A DNA stretch of 64,000 bases from Alopecurus myosuroides (GCA_028641055.1 CM054060.1:299587835-299651834); one strand, 5' to 3'. Shown: positions 9,458 to 22,100, numbered from the stretch's first letter. Translations and numbers: made by a program. Notes: generated by a model not told the origin, from the letters alone.

Positions 9458-10184
9458 AATGTGTCAAGGCATGAGCTATGGTGGCATACGCTTGCTACTG
9501 CCTCACGGTATCCACCTAGACATGGAGTTCTGAGACCACCGTATGTTTCCAATCACCCAAGGGAAGCTACCATATGATTGGCCTTGTGACGCAAGCAGAC
9601 TGACCACGCTGGTACTACTCCATCTCTGCGTTTCTCTTCTCTTTCTTTCTTCAATCACCCAAGGATCCCGCCTCCTCTGCAGGAGGTAGCTATGCTCTGC
9701 AAACCACCGTCTTTATGACACGCAAGCATCCGAGCCTACATGGACCATGGGGCAGTGGCTTTGAGGCATACCGTTGGCCATGGCCTCAAAGGCCAAGCCG
9801 CATGCATGCCGACACAAAATCAGCTTTTACACAGCCCTACATCACATCAGCAAAAGTCAAGCCATGTGAGACAGTGCTCTGCTCATGCATGCATAATCGA
9901 TGTCAGCCAGTAGTGGCGTATGTCTTCTCTCCACGCAGACTCCGCGCGAATCGGCATACGCGCGGTCTACAGTCCGTGAACTCTTTTTTAGTCCCACCTC
10001 GTAACTTTGGTGAAACGGACACCACCTTAAATAGTTGATCTCTCCCCGTATGCGTAACAGAAAGATGAAGACAGAGCCATCTGACAACGTGGTCCCACGA
10101 GCTACGGGGCCTAGCTGTCAGAACCTTTTTCCCAGAGCCATCCGGCCCAGTAAGAAATCTGTTGCGCAAAACGAGCGCAGGGGG
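9458..10184. other. unassigned intergenic DNA with a possible snRNA-type promoter
   Basis: No gene is recognised. The phrase AATCACCCAAGG occurs twice (about 9552 and 9653). The only notable motifs are the USE/TATA-like pair described at 9991-10033. Confidence 0.35.
9991..10033 (+). promoter_or_regulatory. candidate plant snRNA-type promoter: USE plus TATA-like box
   Basis: GTCCCACCTCG (9991-10001) matches the plant upstream sequence element RTCCCACATCG at 10 of 11 positions. A TATA-like TTAAATA follows at 10027-10033, 25 bp after the USE. That spacing is closer to the Pol III arrangement in plants (about 23-24 bp) than to the Pol II one (about 33-34 bp). A T5 run at 10126-10130 could end a transcript of about 75-80 nt. 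I cannot identify a known small RNA in between. Confidence 0.3.
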
Positions 10185-10311
10185 TATAAAATTCAAAAAA
10201 ACAGCTACAAAATCTAAAAAAGTAAAAAAGAAAAAGTTGAAAAGGTATAATGGGCTATAAAATTCAAAAAAACAGCTACAAAATCTAAAAAAGTAAAAAA
10301 GAAAAAGTTGA
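10185..10311. repeat. 71 bp tandem duplication, two copies
   Basis: The segment TATAAAATTCAAAAAAACAG and the following ~36 bp (ending AAAAAGTTGA) occurs at 10185 and again at 10256, with the repeated ~56 bp essentially identical. It is a recent local duplication in A-rich DNA. Confidence 0.88.
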
Positions 10312-11100
10312 TCGTGTCGTGCCAGCCCACGGGCTCTAACTCGAGAAGCGGCCCGGGAACTGACGGGTCTGTGTCGTGCCGCGACCCATTTAGGACGTGT
10401 CGTGTTATGCCTGTGTCGGACCAAATTAGGCATGCTTCGGGTCGGCCCATCTGGCCAGCTATGACAGATCATATAAAACGTGTGGAGCTGAAAAAGGCTG
10501 GCGGGTTTACGGGTTGGGGCCATTTTTTGGACGTAGCAGAGCCCGTAAAACGAAGTTGGCCTGTAAACCGTTTTCGGACGCCTGAAAATTCGAGGCGTGG
10601 ATCCCTTTAACTAGTGGCCGCGCATCCATTTTCGGGTCATGCCCCACAACCCTTCGTCGCCTCCGACGAGCAATTAATCGCGCCGCCATACACCTCTGAC
10701 GAACAATCCAACAGCCCTCAGCGCAGATCCGGCTCTGCCATGCCGTCGAAGAACAAGACCGTAAGCGTGAGGCCGCCTCTGTCGGTCTACGCTGCAGAAT
10801 TTTATAAAAATTCCCTACGTAGTCCGCGAAGATCACTATGCAGATAACGACATGCCCATACATGCGAGGATCTAAAAAACAACTCGCCAGGCAGCGTAAT
10901 CAATGTAGTCGTAGAAGAGATCTGAACAATCGTAATTCCTCACAACTAGGCCTAGGTGTAAAGATGCCGCTAAGTCTTCCCTCCATAGAATCACACGTGT
11001 AATCCCTCTTATGGTGTTCACGCGTATGCTCGTGTCCCTATTAGGACTTGGCACTGACGAAGAGAGACAGCCTTCCGGCGTTGCTAATTGGTAGCACTAA
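10312..11100. other. unassigned intergenic DNA, GC-rich at its left end
   Basis: 10310-10480 repeats GTGTCGTG-like words, as seen in some grass repeats, but I find no paired termini. Short frames on both strands have no recognisable motif. Confidence 0.35.
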
Positions 11101-11320
11101 TAAACTGTGATTAGAGCTATTATGAAATCGGAAGTTCTCAACACATGAGAGAGAAAACAATTAGAGCTACGTCTAATAGGGAGAGTATAACTCAAAAAAA
11201 ACCCGATTATAAGAAGCTCTAATTCAATTAGAGATGCTCTACTTGGACCTCTAATTAGAGCATCTAGTTTTAGAGGCCCTCTAATTAAATCTCTAATTCT
11301 ATGAGAGAGAAGGCCAAAAG
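11101..11320. repeat. possible MITE-like AT-rich segment with inverted words
   Basis: Inverted words such as TCTAATTAGAG and AATTAGAG/CTCTAATT recur across about 200 bp. I cannot define termini or a target duplication, so this is only a candidate. Confidence 0.3.
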
Positions 11321-12402
11321 GCTCAAAAGATTATGTCTCCAAAAAGGAGGAGGTGTGGGATGATATAGCGGGACAAGGAGGAGACCTGCCATATGAGGGG
11401 GCTCGGTTTCCCCCTCCATAGGCTTGTCCGGATCCTCCTCCTATGAGGAATCGGCTTGTACTCCCTTGTGGAGTCCAATCCCACCTCCTTTTTTTTCTTT
11501 TCCTTTTTCTTTTTCCCTCTCATTTATCTATCCAATAAACTTAGGAAAATACTTATGGAATCCTCGTGCACTTTGTGAGATCATGGGCCTCACCTGGCAA
11601 GTCCTAATATTAGGTTTTGCCCATAGAGGGAAAATTGTCCCCCTCAGGCACTGATTCCATATAAGGAAAGTCCCCCCGAACTTTCCCGGAACCCCGTTAC
11701 CCATATAGATAAAATCATCGATATTACCTAACAATGTTAGAAACTCATTTCTAACTCCCCGGGACATCTCATGTCCTCCGTAGCTTCTCATATAAATTGT
11801 ACCAAACACCGACATGATTTCTCTCTTATAGTAACTTCCCTGAAACCACTCCAATTGACACCGGACTTATTTCTATGATATCGTAATGACATCAAACATT
11901 CATAATACCAATAACAACATATTATTTAGCTCAATCAAATCTTGTCCTTGCTTAAGCATGTTACTCGTAAAGGCTCGCTAACACACAAACATGTTCCGGC
12001 AATTACAGAACAATAACCAACGGCGGGACCGTGGACGTCCATGATGGATCCTGTGCATTCCCGATGTATGAGGGGACCTTATAAGTTACTCATTTAACTT
12101 ATTCCCTTAACTTTAGATACCAACGATATCACGAGGTGGGACTATGTGATCTAGTGTGATCAAACTCTTTGATCATAACACATATAACTTGTTTTCCGAT
12201 ATCGTTCTTTTTTCTCATCCATATCCCCGATGACCATGTTATTATATCACACTATGTCTAGCCAGACGATATGTCACTGGTGATAATGAGAGGGCCCAGA
12301 GAATGTATCTCTCTATCATCTAAAAGAGTTAAGTTCTAGTCTTGAACGATCTCGGTTCCATTACACTTTTTAGGTCATACCTAGATATCACCGTTATAGT
12401 CC
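11321..12402 (-). mobile_element. LTR-like retrotransposon sequence, family not assigned
   Basis: The segment has LTR character on the minus strand: a pyrimidine-rich patch at 11485-11522, no long frame, and phrases like GAGAGGGCCCAGAG (about 12288) that also occur in the Copia LTR (GAGAGGGCCCAGAG near 46138). No termini were found, so it is probably a truncated LTR. Short open frames such as 11528-11854 show no domain. Confidence 0.5.
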
Positions 12403-12873
12403 CTGATGTCTACGCACACTTCTATTCTTGTAGACAGTGTTGGGCCTCCAAGTGCAGAGGTTTGTAGAACAGCAACAAGTTTCCCTTAAGTGACCCAAGG
12501 TTTATCGAACTCAAGGGGTAGAGATCAAAGGTATCCCTATCAAGCAACCCTGCAATTAAGATACAAGAAGTCTCTTGTGTCCCCAACACACCTAATACAA
12601 TTGTTAGTTGTATAGGTACACTAGTTCGGCAAAGAGAGGGTAAAATGCAAGTAATATGGATAATAATAAGTGATAATAGCAATCTGAAAAAAAATGGCAG
12701 CAAGCAAACATGTAGCAGAACATGCGGAAAACGGTGTTTCAATGCTTGAAAATAAGGCCTAGATATCCTACTTTCACTAGGGGACACTCTCAACAATGAT
12801 CACATAATTGAATTAATAAATACCATATCTTCACTATGCTACTCCAAACCACTCTCCGGTCGAATAACAACAC
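12403..12873 (-). mobile_element. Sabrina/WHAM-like Gypsy LTR fragment
   Basis: It starts TGATGTCTACGCACACTTCT and continues with phrases such as GTGTTGGGCCTCCAAG and GAAGTCTCTTGTGTCCCCAA, which I recognise as typical of the end of a very common Triticeae Gypsy LTR read on the minus strand. It breaks at 12873 where another LTR begins, so a later insertion interrupted it. Recognition is from memory, not from a search. Confidence 0.62.
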
Positions 12874-14257
12874 TGATGACCCACTAGTATAGGGGACCGC
12901 AACAGTCTTCGAGGGAAGTAAAACCCAAATTTATCCGTACTAACGAGTGAGTTGTGAGCCTTAACAAGTGAGTTGTCAATTCACCTGCACCTGAAAGTGG
13001 ACTTGTTCGCAGTGGTTTATCCGTACTAACGTTTTTATAGTAGCATTAGTAGTGAAATAACAACATCAGTCGAATGAAAACAGCAGCAGTAGTGTTTGAA
13101 GTAAACAACGGGATTAAATACTGTAGGCATAGGGATAGATGAACGGGCGTTGCATGGATAAGATAGTTCATATAATAATCAAGACATCGGCATTGCAGAT
13201 AAATAAGAGAAAGAATCCAATCACTAAGTAACCATAGGCACGTGTTCCTTAAATAGTCGTACGTGCTCGCACTGAGAACTTGCACAATAGTTATTGTCCT
13301 ACCAGCCCGTTTTCAGTAGGGCCTCAAGGGAATTACTGGTAATTAAGGTGTTCCTTTTAATAGAACACAGGAGCAAAGCATTAACACTCCGTGAACACAT
13401 TTCATCCTCGCATCACAGCCATACCCTCCGGTTGTCCCAATTCTGTCACTTCGGGGCCTCGGGTTCCGAACAACGATATGTGTAAACAAGTTGCAGGTAT
13501 GATCAAGAAACAATAATTATCATCATGATTTAATAACATGTTCAGATCTAAGATCATGGCACTCAGGCCCAAAGTGGCAAGCATTAAGTATAACAAGTTG
13601 CAACAATGTCAATAGCACTAATAGAAGATACTAGGCACTATGCGCTAACAATCACGGCATTATTACATGAACGATCTCATCAATTCCCTACCATCCCTTT
13701 CAGCCTACATCGGGGGAATTACTCACACATGGATGGGGAAACATGGATGGTTGATGGAGAGGCGTTGGTGATGACGGTGGCGACGATCTCCTCCAATTCC
13801 CCGTCCCGGCAGGGTGCCAGAACGGAGTTTCTGAACCCCGAAAAAGGATTCGCGATGGCGGCGGAGCTACGGACTTATTTCTGGAAAACTATCGAACCCC
13901 TTCGGGTTTTAGGGTTGAAGGGCATATATAGTCTAAAGGAGAGTCGGAGGGGGGCTCTGGGTGGCCTACACCCCTAGGTGGCGCGGCCTAAGGGGGCGCG
14001 CCAGGGGATGGTGTGGGGCCCCTCTGGCTCTTCTCCTGGCCTCCTTCTGGCTCCCGGGGTCTTCTGGTGTTTTAAGACCAATGGGGTCTTTTCTGGGAAA
14101 TTTCTCGAAAGTTGATTTTTCTGCACAAAAAACGAGACACCAAGGTAATTCTGCTGAAAACAGCGTTAGTCCGTGTTAGTTGCATTCAAAACACACAAGT
14201 TTAGAGGAAAACAATAGGAAAAGTGCTCGGAAAAGGAGATACGTTTTCGACGTATCA
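12874..14257 (-). repeat. 3' LTR of the Athila-like element
   Basis: On the minus strand it starts TGATACGTCGAAAACGTATC and ends TATACTAGTGGGTCATCA. The termini are TG...CA, and the polypurine tract lies immediately upstream. A TATA-like CTATATAT lies near 13925 on the minus strand. Confidence 0.85.
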
Positions 14258-14272
14258 ACTCCCCCCAAGCTT
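14258..14272 (-). other. polypurine tract of the Athila-like element
   Basis: The minus strand reads AAGCTTGGGGGGAGT directly before the LTR start TGATACGTCG. Confidence 0.82.
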
Positions 14273-16474
14273 AGCTTATTGCTTGTCCTCAAGCAATTCA
14301 GTGACAACTGAGTGCGATAAAAAACTTTTACGAACACATTTGTTTCATATGATGTAAATATACTCACTATATGATCAAATACTTAGTTATGCTCGTGATA
14401 AGGTACATGCAAGATACTGTCGCTTAATAGCTATGCAAACCATGAAAATATAGCAACATATTAATAATAAACAACATGAAGCATAACTATTTGCAAGATT
14501 GTAGTATTCATAATAGGATCTGATAAAGTGGTATCTCGCTTGCCCTAAAGATAAAGTGGCACCTTTGAAGTTCAAGGGAAGACTACAAGTAAAGATATCA
14601 AAGATGCAAGTATCAATATTATACCACAATCAACCGTGCTTTGGGACAAACACATCACACTAAGAATGATAATTATGCTCTGAACAAAGTGCTCAAAGAA
14701 TATGGCGGAGACTCAGCATAAAAGTAAAAGAAAGGACCTTCGCGGAGGGAAGAAGAGATCACTCATGTGCTAGAGCTTTTATTTTTATTAAACAGAGGTA
14801 TTGAAAACATTTTTAAGAGAGGTGTATGCTTATGTCAACGAATGGTAAACAGAAAATACAGTACGTCACAAGCCAACGGGATTCACAAGAGCGGATCCCA
14901 TTGTGAAGGACGCAACTGGTGTAGAAGGTCATCTCTCTTTCTCTTTTGTTTACACAATTATGGTTTGACTGATAAATCAGGGAAAAAAATAGTGAAGAGA
15001 ATTTGTGTTATTAATTTGGGGCTGGGCACCCCTCTACCATCTCTTCTATCATTTGGATAAGCGGATGAAGCCACTAGTCCAGGGTGATCTAGTCAACAAG
15101 TGAGATAATAATTCTCTATTTACGTCCTCATGAGCTAAAACAGGGGCACAAAACAAGAATAATTTTTGGAAGGTTTTAAAGGTAACACATGAGCAATTTA
15201 CTTGGAGTGGAAGTTTAATACCACATGTAGGTAGGTATGGTGTACACAATGGGAAACTTTGGTTTTTGGGAGTTGGATGCACGTGTAGAATTTCATACTC
15301 AGTACAGCTGAAGGCTAGCAATAGACAGGGAGTGACAATCAAGAGAGCAGCAACTATCATAATCATGTTTGCGACAAAGTAAAATTAACTGAGGCATTAA
15401 ATTGATACTAGAACTCTGAGGCAAAATAAATAATCGAGGCTTATTGACGTTTTGTTTTTAGTCTTAGCATGCGTGAGCATGTGCCAAGTCGATTCAAATG
15501 AAATAGCCAGAAGAGGCTACCACAATATCATACCCTTCTACGAATAGAACAATGCGAACAAATATTTATATGATAGGTCATCTACCATTAATAAATTGGA
15601 ACAAAACATGAGAGAGCACGAACTATTAAGCATCCATTAAATCACATATATCTTATACGAATAAACTAAGAATGCTCACATAGATGGATATATGTAAAAA
15701 AATAAAAACAAATAGAGTTCATAACAGCCTCTCACCACACTTGAATTGTCGTACATCGTCATTATTTCTCTCCACTTGTGGCTTGAATAAAATATATAAT
15801 GAAAACCAAGCTCCAATGGAATCACGGACGACTGTTGAACTCTGCAGCAAACTTTACAAAACAAGAGAAGAACAACAAATATTTTTGGGTTTTTCAATGA
15901 AAGCACGAGCAAAAGAGAACAAGCAAACAAGGAAAAATCTTTTTGGTTTTTTAGAAATGAAACAAGAATAAAAGAAAGCAAGCAAACAAACAAAACAAAA
16001 TATTTTTGTGTTTTTGAATATTAAAATGCAACTAAAGAATAAAGAAAACCAACTAAAGAAACAAATAGAGACAAACAACAGAAATATTTTTGGTCTTTTT
16101 GTGTTTTGGAAAGAGAAAACAAAACAAAAAAACAAAAGAAATGAAAGAAACGAAAATAAGTGAAAGAAACAAAAACAAGTGAACGAAACAAAAAGAAGCG
16201 AAAGAAGAGAAAACATGGATATACAAAGAACCGACAGAACATGATATATAAATGAGCATGATGTCGGTATACCTCCCCCCAAGCTTAGGCTTTTGGCCTA
16301 AGTGGATCAATCACCAAGGGGCCCATGAGGTGCCACCCCCGTAGTATGTTCAGGAGGAACCCTCCCCCTGATATGTGCTCGAGGATGCGCCGGTGTACTG
16401 TGTGTTGCGGTCCTCGGAAGGCGCGTCTCGCCTCTCCTGCTTCCTGTGAAACTCCGTGGTGCTCATATGCTCGT
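14273..16474 (-). other. non-coding 3' interior of the Athila-like element
   Basis: About 2.2 kb without a convincing gene. 15870-16215 is A-rich with an imperfect ~64 bp repeat (AAATATTTTTGGGTTTTTCA-like units). A second polypurine-like tract lies at 16271-16288 (minus-strand TAAGCTTGGGGGGAGG). Confidence 0.65.
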
Positions 16475-17419
16475 TTACCTGCTCCTTCGAGAGCGACCAT
16501 AGTTACCTATCAATCTTAAACAAAACAGGTTGCGGTAAAGTAACTTTTCGCTCCTCTCCATCCATATATAAAATTGTATATACTGATCAACAGCAGAGTT
16601 AGAAGTGACAAACTGATGGGATGTCATGGCAGCAAGGTTAAGCCTATATGGAGCAATTATTTCATCATTAGGGTCAATGGAAACATGTAAAGCAGCTACT
16701 ACACGTGTAGCAATAATGCCACCTAAAATAGGCCCAGAAGCAGCAAGGCTGCGTGCAACAAGTGCACCAAGGTTATACTTCATGCTACGGTTTAGCGCAG
16801 CATCAATGAAAGCAAGGTGGTAACTAGAAACGTTGCTAGTGTTCTCCCTACCAAGGATACTAGTTGCAAGATAGTAAGTAAAGTATCTAAGAGCGGGAAG
16901 TTGAATGTTCCTTATCTTCCCACGCTGGGATGAGCGACCGTCATCATTGGTGATTTCTCGGTAAATCCCATGGAGGTCTGCTGGTTTATCTTGAATCCTT
17001 CTCGCTATCCCGGTGGCGTTGATACCTATAATAGCACAAAATTCTCCCAAGGACAAATAAAAAGGACTACCATATAACTTGAAGGCAGCAGATGGACCAT
17101 AATTTGTGTTCTGAAATTTAAATCTCTTAACAAAAGTTTTTGTAAGTGCGCCATACTCATTGCTTTCATCTTCCATAAAGTTGGTTAGACCAACTCTTTC
17201 AATAAGCATAAGAAAGTCATCTAATAGACTTGCACTTCTTAAAACTGTACGGCAAGGAAAGCTAGATGGGTGAACGATACCATCATCTTCCGCATCGCCA
17301 ATAGTTGATGCAATAACATCCTCATTGTACGATGACCTCCCTGAAGTGGATGAGCGTGAGGGCCTTGTCCTTCTAGGAGCATCACTCCTAAATATCTCTC
17401 CAAAATTATACCTATCCAT
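16475..17419 (-). CDS. Athila ORF1-like protein (env-region ORF)
   Basis: The 314-codon frame begins MDRYNFGEIFRSDAPRRTR after an untranslated stretch. The central region has LLDDFLMLIERVGLTNF, FYLSLGEFCAIIGI and RYFTYYLATSILGREN, and the C-terminal part has GPILGGIIATRVVAAL. This pattern resembles the plant Athila ORF-1 family found 3' of pol in Athila-type Gypsy elements. No signal peptide or clear transmembrane helix is visible in the N-terminal 100 residues, so an envelope role is not supported directly. The biochemical function of this family is unknown to me. The frame is intact, unlike most of this region, and it stops about 200 bp before the secondary polypurine-like tract. Confidence 0.72.
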   Translation of the reverse strand: MDRYNFGEIFRSDAPRRTRPSRSSTSGRSSYNEDVIASTIGDAEDDGIVHPSSFPCRTVLRSASLLDDFLMLIERVGLTNFMEDESNEYGALTKTFVKRFKFQNTNYGPSAAFKLYGSPFYLSLGEFCAIIGINATGIARRIQDKPADLHGIYREITNDDGRSSQRGKIRNIQLPALRYFTYYLATSILGRENTSNVSSYHLAFIDAALNRSMKYNLGALVARSLAASGPILGGIIATRVVAALHVSIDPNDEIIAPYRLNLAAMTSHQFVTSNSAVDQYIQFYIWMERSEKLLYRNLFCLRLIGNYGRSRRSR

Positions 17420-17495
17420 CTCTGAAATTTTTCAACAATCATCACAAAAATTAATTTCAAGCAACTATAAGGAGGAAACTACCATAGGGACTTAT

Positions 17496-19137
17496 TGAAG
17501 GGTTCGTTGCATAGAAAACAAAAAAATTCCTACGCGCGATAAACCCAAATGGCCAAGATTTAATCTAGGAGATGAAAGGTAACGGGCAAAGAGAGGGTTG
17601 CGGTGAACATACCCTCGAGGACACAAAGCGTAACGAGATCAAATCTCGTTGTTGGCGAGTCGTACTCACACCGATCCCGAGAGTGAGAAGATGTGCACCG
17701 CAATCCGGCGGTGCCTCCGTGATCGGTCACACGTACGGTTGATGACGACCTCCGTTCCCTCAATCCAGCGGGGAGGCTCAAGTAAAGGATCCCTCGGAAA
17801 CCATCAGCACGACGACGTGGTGTGGTGGAGAAAACTTCGTTCAGGGTTTCGCCAAGCACATGAACATTAGGTGGATCAGCGGGAGGATGGAGATGGAGAT
17901 GACACCAAGTGTGTGAGGGAGAGGGATCTCATGCCCTCTATTTATAGGAGGGTAGGCAGCCACGAAATTTTGGTGCCTCCACCTCTCCCCTCATCATGTC
18001 GGTGGAGTCTCCGCTCAACCCACTCATTCTCTCATCAATTCCCACTCAAAATTCCAAGGGTTTTCCTTAATAAATAAATAAAACAATTTTATTTCTTTAT
18101 TTTAATATTTGTTAATCCTATTAACAAACATTAACACTTACCCCCTTGAACTATTTGTTAATCAAACATTAACATATACCACCTTGAAATATTCCCCGAA
18201 ACAATTCCGGTGACTATTTCAATATTCCCCGAAACAATTCTGGTGTTGTCCAAACTTTTCTCCGATATTACGTATCCTCTCAAAAGCGTCATCAAACCTT
18301 AAGTGTGTCACCCTACGGTTCGCAAATAACATAGACATGATCGATAATCCTCTCGGATCAATAATGAACAACGGGATCTGGAGATCCGTGATGGCTCCTA
18401 TGTATTCAATGATGACTCTCATGATCGTGTGAACCATCAACGTCGTGACTATTTCCTTTGTCTCGCGATATTTTACTTGTCCGAGATCCGATCATTGGTA
18501 TCAACCATACCTTGTTCGATCTCGTTACCAACAAGTATTATTTTCTTGTTTCCGTGATATGGCATCCTTGTGACCTAGTCACGTGCTTGCAAGTGGTGTC
18601 GATGTGATATCACCGAGAGGGTCCAGAGTATATCTCCCCGTCATTTGGATGCAAAAATCCCACTCTTGATCCATGAGCCTCAACTAACACTTTCCGAATA
18701 CCTAACGATACCTCTATAGTCACCTTGTTACGGTGTGACATTTGATAACATCAAAGCACCTTTCCGGTATCATTGATTGACATGATCTCATGGTCTAAGG
18801 AATAAGTTACTTCGTATGTTTGATATAAAAATGTAAACTTAATGACTTGATCGCATTGCTATATTCACTTTGGGTATATGTTCATCACATCATTCTTCTA
18901 ATGACATGACCCCGTTATTAACAACATCCAATGTTCATGATCAGGAAACCTTGATCATCTATTAATCAACGAACTAGTTAAAAGAGAGGCTTTACTAGGA
19001 ACCATTGTTTGTTTATTAAAAACACATGTATCAACGTTTCGGTTAATACAATTCTAGCATGAGAAATAAACATTTATCATAAACAAGGAATAAGATAATG
19101 ACCACTTTATTATTGCCTCTCGGGCATATTCCCTTCA
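17496..19137 (-). repeat. 3' LTR of the Angela-type element (complete)
   Basis: The 1642 bp unit starts on the minus strand with TGAAGGGAATATGCCCGAGA and ends GCAACGAACCCTTCA. A TATA box TATAAATA lies at about 17938-17945 (minus). Its right-hand partner is 45040-46154. Confidence 0.9.
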
Positions 19138-19148
19138 GTCTCCCACTT
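19138..19148 (-). other. polypurine tract of the Angela-type element
   Basis: The minus strand reads AAGTGGGAGAC just before the LTR, and the upstream phrase CTCTAGTGC is the usual Angela/BARE context. Confidence 0.8.
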
Positions 19149-19189
19149 GCACTAGAGTCAATAATCTAGTCTGTAAGCACTTAACACAT

Positions 19190-22100
19190 TGTAACACCCG
19201 GGGAATTTTCCCCCCAAATAGAATTCTTGGTTGCTTTTGTTTTTACATGACATAGCATCATGCATCATATTCATTGCACTTGTTTTCAAACCAATCAAAA
19301 CTTTCAAACCAATTTAAGAAATTCAAACAATGCCCTCTTGTATCACACTCAAATTGTTTCAATGAAATTGAAATGGAAAATAAATGTTGCTTGGTTAAAT
19401 AAATTCCCCTTTTCTTAAAACCCTAAATTGAATGTCAAATTCAAATTTAAAACATCACTAAAAACTTTTGAATTTTCAAAATCCAAAACTTTTGTTCTTG
19501 GGCAATTGTCATGCTAATTTCCACAAAAATGTTGCATAAACAAAACCCCTAAAAAAAATCTTGGTTTTCTTATCTTTTCTCTTCTACAAAAAAAAGAGAA
19601 TAATAATAAAAAAAGAACCTGCTAGGAGAGGCAGGCCGTTTGGCCCACCTACCACCCTAGGAGGCCCATCTCCCCACCGATCTGGCCCGAGCGGCCTGGT
19701 CTTCCACCTCCGTACGGTGGTGACGGAAGCAGAGCACCAACACCACTGCACCCCCTCTCCCACCTGCTCCCCTCCCCTATACCTACCCCTCCTTTCCCAA
19801 ACCCTAGCCCTCTCCTCCTTTCTCCTCCCTCGCACTGTTCATGGCGCCGCCGTTCCCCTCTTTCCTCCTCTTCGTTTCTTTCTCTGTTTTGGCGCTCGGG
19901 GGGTGGAAGCAGGAGGGGAAGTCGCCCTCGACCTCGACGCCATGGACAACCTCCCGCCGAGCTGAAGCCGGGAATCGAACCAGGACGTCGGCCGCTACCT
20001 CTCCACGCGGGAATTTCGTCGATTGGTCGACCACAACACCGACGACGTCGTCGTTTTCCTCTCCGGCCGAGAACATCTCCGCCGTCTCCACGCCGTCCCC
20101 GTCCTCGCGTCAACGACCACGCCAGGAAGCCTCGGCGAGCCCCTTGTCCGCCTACCTTCCTCCCTTCCCTTCCCCTCTTGCTCTGAGTACTCGCCTTCGC
20201 GCGGTATAGTCCCACCACCGCCTGGAAAAGCTCCGGCGATCGCCTCCTGTCCTCCGTCGCGAACTGCACCTGCAGTTCTTCAGTTCTGTCAGTTAAACGG
20301 CGCACCTTTGCTCCTTATTCGGCCACGCGATCGTAACACCAATCGATCCGTAGCCCACTGGGCCGAGCCCTCTGTGCGCGCCAGCAGATCGCGGGTTCGA
20401 TTCTCAGGGGAAGCATTTGCTTCCCCTTTTTCTTCTTTTCTCCGCGCGCACGGGCCCGCCCGTCAGTGGCGTGGTTTGCCACCTCGTCCTCCACCCGCGC
20501 CACGCCAGCGCCTGCGTGGCCAGGGCCCGCGCGTCAGCCGCAGGGGCTGGCTCAGTCCCGTTGAGAAAAATCCCCAGATCCAGATCTGGATCTGGCGGTT
20601 TGCACCCAGCCCCCTGGGTTTTCTCTGTTTCGCACGGCCACCCTTCTCTCTCTGTTTTCATCACCAGCAGGTCCCTGACTTTTGCAAATGAACCCTAAAA
20701 ATTCAAATGAGCATATCTTTCGAACCACAACTCCAAATAATTCAAACTTTATATGTATTCCATGCTAAATTAAATTCTCTACATGTTTAAACCATTTGTA
20801 TACTGTTTTGAACATTTCAAATGGTTTCAAACAGTCAAATTCAAACAACTCTTTCAAATTTGGTCAAATTCATAGCTAATTCAAATTTAATTCAAATGGC
20901 ACATATAAAATATGTTTTCCATGCAAAATTGAACAAGCTTTCCAAATATAAACTTTGTTTCCTGTTTTGAATAATTAAAATTGGTTAAATAATTTAAATC
21001 TTGTTTAATTCATTTAAAATTGCTAAATTAATAACTTGATCAAACTAAATTCTTTTGAACATATAAAATATGTTTTCCAACCAGAAAAAATGCAAGGAAC
21101 ATTAATATGCCATCCATGTTCAGGTTTGCATCTTCCATATTGCATTCTATTAGTGCTATGCATGTTCACCTAAATAACAAACATGGAATGTGTTGGGGTG
21201 CTCAATTAAATTGGTGCCCTATTCCATTTAATTTTGTGTCACTCACCTATGAACTGTTTTCCATGCTAATCAACATTTAAATTGATGGTTAGATAAATAA
21301 CTTGAACATTCTAAATTAATTGTTGGGACTCCGGTTCCACTTAAATTGGTTAAGTTGCATTCTCGCATGTCATGCATCCATATCTCGATCATGCTGGATC
21401 TTTTGCCGTAGTAGTAATTGTTGCATCCGGTGTTTGTATAGTTCGTTGCTTCTTCGCGGATAGGACGTTGAGATGATGTGAGCAACGACAAGTTCTGCAG
21501 ATGTACCTCTACTTGCTGGATTCCAGGCAAGTATACTCACTTGCTACCTATGTTGCCTTTCCTCACTTGTTACCGATTCTTTCCGTTGTCTTTATGCTAG
21601 CCTAGTATTTTTCGATGCTTGTGTTCCGATCCCATCACATGTTACCCTGCTGCCACGATATTGCCTTACCTCCACACCTATAACCCTGTTGTTTGTTGGC
21701 CTGTGCCGTAGTTGCATGCTTAGTGTTGTTTGCGCTCGAGTCTTGTTGTCCTTTTTCATATCACCTGTTTAGTTGATAGTTGGGTTTCAATTTAATCAAC
21801 AACATGTTAATGGCTGGGGTAATAATAATTTGATGATAAGACACCGGCAGGAGGCCCGGCGTGGGTTTGGAGCCTGCTGGTGTCGAAACTAGGAAAATGG
21901 TCTTGTCCATTGATCCATGATGAGCGTGCTCACCGCATCCGGGAGGTAGTATGGGACCCCCCTCGACATAGACCTGATTTGCAGCTTGTCCGAAGAGCCA
22001 CACTTAGTTCGGGCGTTCCATTTGTGCATATGCATAATGGGAGGCGCCCCCATGGTTGATGAGGATTATGATGGTTATGATGATGATGATGCATATAGGG

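Larger units (their letters stand above)
12874..17495 (-). mobile_element. Athila-like Gypsy retrotransposon, 3' part, minus strand
   Basis: On the minus strand the order is ORF1/env-region protein (16475-17419), a non-coding segment, a polypurine tract (14258-14272) and a 1384 bp 3' LTR (12874-14257). The upstream part, including gag-pol and the 5' LTR, is missing because the Angela-type element begins at 17496. The family resembles the Sabrina/WHAM group of Triticeae. Confidence 0.82.

Noticed and set aside
9903..10523. 206-codon minus-strand frame across the 71 bp duplication
   Set aside because: The middle is a Phe-rich translation of A-rich tandem repeats. No motif or start context supports a gene.
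15854..16310. minus-strand Phe-rich frames resembling membrane proteins
   Set aside because: They come from an A-rich repetitive segment of the Athila-like interior. Several overlapping frames look alike, as expected for low complexity.
19649..20305. 218-codon minus-strand frame in solo LTR 1
   Set aside because: It is Arg/Gly-rich, lies in a GC-rich LTR patch with overlapping long frames on other strands, and has no domain. It looks compositional.
20340..20420. functional tRNA gene in solo LTR 1
   Set aside because: A-box and B-box are present, but the anticodon arm and acceptor stem do not pair properly. It is kept only as a tRNA-like module.
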